Positions 59,719 through 63,213 of a stretch of 63,213 nt of DNA are shown one piece after another. The notes beneath the pieces are model-generated. The model was not told the origin of the DNA. It searched no databases and saw only the letters and a list, made by a program, of their open reading frames with translations. A program made the position numbers and the translations under genes. Where the stretch lies: the NCBI GenBank assembly GCA_015065215.1, contig SVQT01000006.1, positions 1-63,213 of the forward strand, in the 5' to 3' direction. Numbering within the stretch: position 1 is the stretch's first letter; each line of letters starts with the position of its first letter. Source of the DNA: Oscillospiraceae bacterium. GTDB lineage: Bacteria; Bacillota; Clostridia; Oscillospirales; CAG-272.

Positions 59719-60552
59719 ATGCTAAAAAGAGAAGACATCCGCATCCGGGATCCCTTTATTTTCACCGACAAAGAAAACGGCTGCTACTATATGTACGGTA
59801 CCACCGATCTACTGGAAAACTCTCTGCACACCGGTGCCACCTTTGCGGTTTATAAAACCAAGGATCTGGAGCATTTCAGCGAGCCAAAGGTGATCTTTGA
59901 CGGTGGCAAAAACGGTTTTTGGGCCGATAAGGATTTCTGGGCACCCGAGCTCCATTGCTACAACGGCAAATACTATCTGTTTGGCAGCGTGAAGAAGGAC
60001 GGCTACTGCCGCGGCACACAGATTTTTGTTTCCGACGCCCCCGACGGCGATTTTGTGCCGGTTTCAAAAAAGCCGGTAACGCCCGCCGATTGGGAATGCC
60101 TTGACGGCACGCTTTGGGTGGAGCACGGCGTTCCGTATATGGTATTCTGCCACGAATGGTTGCAGATAAAGAACGGCGAGGTCTGCGCCATCCCCCTCAC
60201 AGCCGATCTTTCCGCCCCTGCCGGCGCGCCGGTTAAGCTCTTCAGTGCCTCGGATAATCCCTTTGTCACCGAGCTGCCGCGGCGCCCCGGTTGTTATGTA
60301 ACCGACGGTCCCTTCCTTTACCAAGAGGACGGGCGCTTAAAAATGATCTGGTCCAGCTTTCACGAGGGCAGATATTTGGTGCTGGAAGCCACTGCCAACA
60401 GTGTTCTCGGTCCCTGGAAGCACGGCAAGAGTCATTTTGACTTTGACGGTGGTCACGCCATGATCTTTCACCGCCTTGACGGCATGCGTATGATCGCGCT
60501 TCACGCCCCCAATAAAGCGGGCCTTGAACGTGCGACTTTTCTCCCCTACTAA
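59719..60552 (+). CDS. Glycoside hydrolase family 43-like beta-propeller protein
   Basis: The 277-residue protein has GH43-type five-blade signatures: IRDPFIFTDKENGCYYMYGT (first catalytic Asp in RDP), FWAPELHCYNGKYYLFGS, CLDGTLWVEHGVPYMVFCHE and VTDGPFLYQEDGRLKMIWSS, ending with DGGHAMIFHRLDGMRMI, typical of a one-domain arabinanase/xylosidase-like enzyme. No signal peptide. Which Asp and Glu are the base and acid is not certain, so activity and sugar (arabinose, xylose or galactose) remain open. GGAG lies about 9 bases before the ATG. Confidence 0.88.
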   Translation: MLKREDIRIRDPFIFTDKENGCYYMYGTTDLLENSLHTGATFAVYKTKDLEHFSEPKVIFDGGKNGFWADKDFWAPELHCYNGKYYLFGSVKKDGYCRGTQIFVSDAPDGDFVPVSKKPVTPADWECLDGTLWVEHGVPYMVFCHEWLQIKNGEVCAIPLTADLSAPAGAPVKLFSASDNPFVTELPRRPGCYVTDGPFLYQEDGRLKMIWSSFHEGRYLVLEATANSVLGPWKHGKSHFDFDGGHAMIFHRLDGMRMIALHAPNKAGLERATFLPY

Positions 60553-60647
60553 CCTCTATTTTTCATACCGTTACCCCACTTATTGAAAATTTCTCCCCAT
60601 GAAGCCCCGCTAAAGCATGCACCTTAAATCCGCAAAGGAGATCTTCT

Positions 60648-62507
60648 ATGCAAACAACCACCGTTGCCGTGATCGGTGCCGGCCATGCCGGCATCGAGGC
60701 TGCGCTGGCATCTGCCCGTATGGGGGTGGATACCATCCTTTTCACCATGTCGTTGGAATCGATCGGCAATATGCCCTGTAACCCCTCAATCGGCGGCACT
60801 GCCAAGGGTCACTTGGTCTATGAGATCGACGCTTTGGGCGGCGAAATGGGGCGTGCGGCAGATGCCGTGACTCTACAATCCCGCACATTAAATCTTGGCA
60901 AAGGCGCCGCCGTACATTCAAAACGTGTGCAGGCAGACCGCAAGCGTTACCATATTTATATGAAATCCGTATTGGAGCGCACAGCCAACCTTCGCCTGAT
61001 TCAGGCTGAGATCACCGATCTGCTCACCAAGGACGCCATTGTATGCGGCGTTCGTACCGCGCTGGGCGAGGAATACGCTTGCCGATCGGTAGTCATTGCG
61101 GCCGGCACCTATCTGGAGAGCCGCATTTTTGTGGGTGGCGCATCGCAGGATAGCGGTCCGGACGGCTTTTTACCCTCCAAAGGTCTTTCCGCGTCTCTTG
61201 CTTCTCTGGGAATAAAATTAATGCGCTTCAAAACCGGCACCCCCGCACGCATCAATCGCCGTTCGATTGACTTTTCGCTATTAGAGCTTCAGCCGGGCGA
61301 AGAGGATCCTCTGCCCTATGCCGCCGACACCCAACAGGACTATATGAACGGCGTCGAACAGCTCCCCTGCCACATTCTTTACACCAACGCCGAGACACAC
61401 CGCATTATACGCGAAAATTTAACCCGTTCAGCTATGTATGGCGGTCATATTCACGGCACAGGTCCTCGCTATTGCCCTTCAATTGAGGACAAGGTAGTCC
61501 GCTTTGCCGACAAAGAGCGGCATCAGCTTTTTCTTGAGCCCCTCGGGAGGGAGACAGAGGAACTCTATTTGCAGGGCTTTTCCACCTCGATGCCCGCAGA
61601 CGTACAACAAAAAATGTTAAAATCTCTTCCCGGCATGGCCAATGCCGAAATCATGCGTTACGCTTACGCCATCGAATACGACTGCTGTGACCCCACCCAG
61701 CTAAGCGCAACCTTGGAGTTTCGTGAAATCAAAGGGCTGTACGGGGCGGGGCAGTTCAACGGCACTTCCGGATACGAGGAGGCAGCAGGTCAAGGTCTGC
61801 TCGCCGGTATCAACGCGGCGCTGGCCGCCAAAGGCGAGGAACCGCTCACACTCCCCCGTTCCGGCTCCTATATCGGCACCTTGGTGGATGATCTGATCAC
61901 AAAGGGCACCAATGAGCCCTACCGCATGATGACCTCGCGCTCGGAATACCGGCTACTGCTCCGCCAGGATAACGCCGATGCGCGGCTCACTCCCATTGGC
62001 CACCGTGTCGGACTGATTGACGACGTCCATTTTGCTGCCTTTAAAGAAAAGCAAGCACGTATCGAGGCGGAAATCAGCCGCCTCTCCACTACCTTTATAT
62101 CCCCCGAAAAGGCAAACCGCCATCTGCTGGAATGGGGCTCTACCGCTCTTTCTACCGGCGCCTCTCTTGCCGACCTGCTTCGCCGCCCGGGCATCAGCTA
62201 CACAGCCCTCAAAATATTAGACTCCGATCGCCCAGTTCTAAGCCGTGCCGAAGTACAGGCTGTAGAAGTTCAAATCAAGTATGAAGGCTATATTAGCCGC
62301 CAAACGGGTGAGGTTTTACGCCATATCAAATTAGAGTCAAGGGTGTTGCCAGACACACTTGACTACACCCAGATCAAGGGACTGCGCATAGAGGCAGCAC
62401 AGAAACTTGCCAAATTAAGACCCGCAACCATTGGACAAGCCTCTCGCATCAGCGGCGTTTCTCCCGCCGATATTTCTGTACTTCTTATCTATTTGGGGCT
62501 CCACTGA
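60648..62507 (+). CDS. mnmG: tRNA uridine 5-carboxymethylaminomethyl modification enzyme
   Basis: The 619-residue FAD protein has the MnmG motifs VAVIGAGHAGIEAALASARMG, MPCNPSIGGTAKGHLV, GPRYCPSIEDKVVRF, GQFNGTSGYEEAAGQGL and MTSRSEYRLLLRQDNADARL. With MnmE it modifies the wobble uridine of several tRNAs. AAAGGAG lies 8 bases before the ATG. It is not followed by rsmG or preceded by mnmE, the arrangement seen in many Firmicutes, so the usual cluster is broken here. Confidence 0.97.
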   Translation: MQTTTVAVIGAGHAGIEAALASARMGVDTILFTMSLESIGNMPCNPSIGGTAKGHLVYEIDALGGEMGRAADAVTLQSRTLNLGKGAAVHSKRVQADRKRYHIYMKSVLERTANLRLIQAEITDLLTKDAIVCGVRTALGEEYACRSVVIAAGTYLESRIFVGGASQDSGPDGFLPSKGLSASLASLGIKLMRFKTGTPARINRRSIDFSLLELQPGEEDPLPYAADTQQDYMNGVEQLPCHILYTNAETHRIIRENLTRSAMYGGHIHGTGPRYCPSIEDKVVRFADKERHQLFLEPLGRETEELYLQGFSTSMPADVQQKMLKSLPGMANAEIMRYAYAIEYDCCDPTQLSATLEFREIKGLYGAGQFNGTSGYEEAAGQGLLAGINAALAAKGEEPLTLPRSGSYIGTLVDDLITKGTNEPYRMMTSRSEYRLLLRQDNADARLTPIGHRVGLIDDVHFAAFKEKQARIEAEISRLSTTFISPEKANRHLLEWGSTALSTGASLADLLRRPGISYTALKILDSDRPVLSRAEVQAVEVQIKYEGYISRQTGEVLRHIKLESRVLPDTLDYTQIKGLRIEAAQKLAKLRPATIGQASRISGVSPADISVLLIYLGLH

Positions 62508-62517
62508 GCCCCTTTTT
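62495..62517 (+). terminator. Terminator overlapping the mnmG stop codon
   Basis: GGGGCTC (62495-62501) pairs with GAGCCCC (62506-62512) around a CACT loop, followed by TTTTT. The TGA stop at 62505-62507 lies inside the hairpin. Confidence 0.85.
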
Positions 62518-63034
62518 CTTTAGCTTTCAAAAAGCAAACCGCCCAACAAAATTGGCGTGCGCCACCCAACGGCAGCCAAAAAACGAGAAAAGCAACGACC
62601 TTTCTTGCTCTCTGAGATCAAAACAATTGATATAGCGCATTTTTTCACCTTGTATCGCTCATATTATTCAGTTTATAAATACCGTTACAAGCCTAATTGT
62701 TTTTTATGGGATATTTAGATTATCGTATTTTTTCTATCTCGTTCACGGTTTGTGGTTGTTGCCGCTTTTGTGGCCAATTCTACCCGTTTAAGCACCCGCC
62801 CCAGTCGAATGCCTCTCTCCCGCCCCGCAAAGCCCGTTTTGCTCGTTTGCTTGCCATTTTGCTTGCCTGAGAGCGGGTTCGCCGTTTCAAGGCATTTCTC
62901 CCGCCGGTTTGACAGGCAACCCCCGTAAAACAGCAAAACTCCGCCCTTAAAGCGGGCTCAGCTATCAAAAAAGGGGGTCACCGCATCAAAGCCGCTTTCG
63001 GCGCACAAAAGCGCATTGTGCCCCGACCAAACAT
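62518..63034. other. Intergenic stretch with no gene recognised
   Basis: About 520 bases after mnmG show no convincing coding frame, RNA gene or promoter. Short minus-strand frames of 60-75 codons exist but lack binding sites and any recognisable motif. Confidence 0.6.
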
Positions 63035-63213
63035 TTATATCGTCGCAAGCTCAGCCGTCTCGCGCTCTCGCGGTGCTAAGCGACCAAACATCGCATCGAT
63101 CGCCGCGCGGCTACGAAGCCCCCCCTTTTTTTCGCCTTTTCCCTTGCCCTTGCCCTTGCCCTTGTCCTTGCCCTTGCCCTTGCCCTTGCCCTTGCCCTTG
63201 CCCTTGCCCTTGC
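63035..63213 (-). CDS. Possible C-terminal end of a protein with Gly-Gln repeats, cut by the window edge
   Basis: On the minus strand one frame is open from the right edge to a TAA at 63037-63035. It reads (Gly-Gln)n, GKRRKKGGLRSRAAIDAMF, then GRLAPRERETAELATI. The single variant repeat unit (TCCTTG at about 63165) is silent in this frame and would change the protein in the other two frames, which favours this frame. The start is outside the window and I recognise no family. Confidence 0.35.
   Translation of the reverse strand, partial: KGKGKGKGKGKGKGKDKGKGKGKGKGEKKGGLRSRAAIDAMFGRLAPRERETAELATI
63141..63213. repeat. Hexanucleotide tandem repeat (CCCTTG)12
   Basis: Twelve head-to-tail copies of CCCTTG, one reading TCCTTG, continue to the right edge. 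It may be a contraction/expansion site or an assembly-sensitive end. Confidence 0.9.

Noticed and set aside
62518-63034. Small minus-strand genes downstream of mnmG
   Set aside because: Frames of 60-75 codons lack binding sites, motifs and consistent codon use.
63141-63213. CRISPR or origin-type iterons at the right edge
   Set aside because: It is an uninterrupted 6-base tandem repeat without spacers or flanking replication genes.

Overview
The window looks like chromosomal core sequence from an endospore-forming member of the Clostridia, probably a gut-type Oscillospirales relative with mid-range GC. This is inferred from gene content, not from a database match. Pointers are a cotJA-cotJB-cotJC spore-coat operon, type III glutamine synthetase, meso-diaminopimelate dehydrogenase, a large single-chain PurL, a stand-alone AICAR transformylase beside a PurO-type IMP cyclohydrolase, formate-THF ligase and a ZTP (pfl) riboswitch. 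I see no phage, transposase, integrase or CRISPR array. Genes are densely packed in operons and are often separated by strong bidirectional terminator hairpins.

Layout. 1-4.6 kb: end of a membrane protein, a cca/lipase/ruvX/metallopeptidase operon (-) and a DUF378 gene. 4.6-7.0 kb: glnN (-) and tRNA-Thr(CGT). 7.1-11.4 kb: a methionine/one-carbon operon (unknown protein, metF, detached MetH activation domain, metH). 11.5-16.2 kb: a complete branched-chain amino acid ABC importer (-). 16.5-19.2 kb: an MBOAT acyltransferase and a cation diffusion facilitator. 19.3-28.7 kb: a pyrimidine operon (-) in the order pyrC-carB-pyrK-pyrD-pyrF-SGNH hydrolase-pyrE-pyrB, without carA. PyrB carries a PyrI-like zinc tail. 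29.0-38.9 kb: an uncharacterised carbohydrate locus with a UlaG-like metallohydrolase, ROK regulator, Zn-dehydrogenase, FGGY kinase, two mannitol-dehydrogenase paralogues (one frameshifted), a GH2 enzyme and a xylose-isomerase-like TIM barrel protein. 39.0-39.7 kb: an AbrB/XRE regulator pair with twin operators, flanked by direct repeats. 39.8-51.9 kb: a purine operon (-) purE-purC-purM-purN-purO-purH-purD-purL-fhs behind a ZTP riboswitch. 52.0-53.1 kb: cotJABC. 53.2-60.6 kb: ddh, an EEP-family hydrolase with a beta-mannosidase-like GH2 enzyme, a small membrane protein, a divergent RpiB, an inositol-monophosphatase-family enzyme and a GH43-like protein. 60.6-62.5 kb: mnmG. The right edge holds a (CCCTTG)n repeat that may encode the end of another protein.

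How it fits together. The met, pur/fhs and pyr operons form a one-carbon and nucleotide core: Fhs makes 10-formyl-THF for PurN and the AICAR transformylase, MetF and MetH draw from the same folate pool, and ZTP, which accumulates when 10-formyl-THF is short, is predicted to switch on the pur operon. The carbohydrate locus appears to be a ROK-regulated route from a GH2-released sugar through oxidation or reduction and phosphorylation; its substrate cannot be read from sequence.

The most unusual observations are the PyrB-zinc-tail fusion with exact PyrI cysteine spacing, the hairpin array upstream of pyrK, two related inverted-repeat elements in purine-operon gaps, the AbrB/XRE module, the uncharacterised sugar locus with its frameshift, and the split MetH system with an unknown partner. 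I found no single clearly new defence or mobile system.
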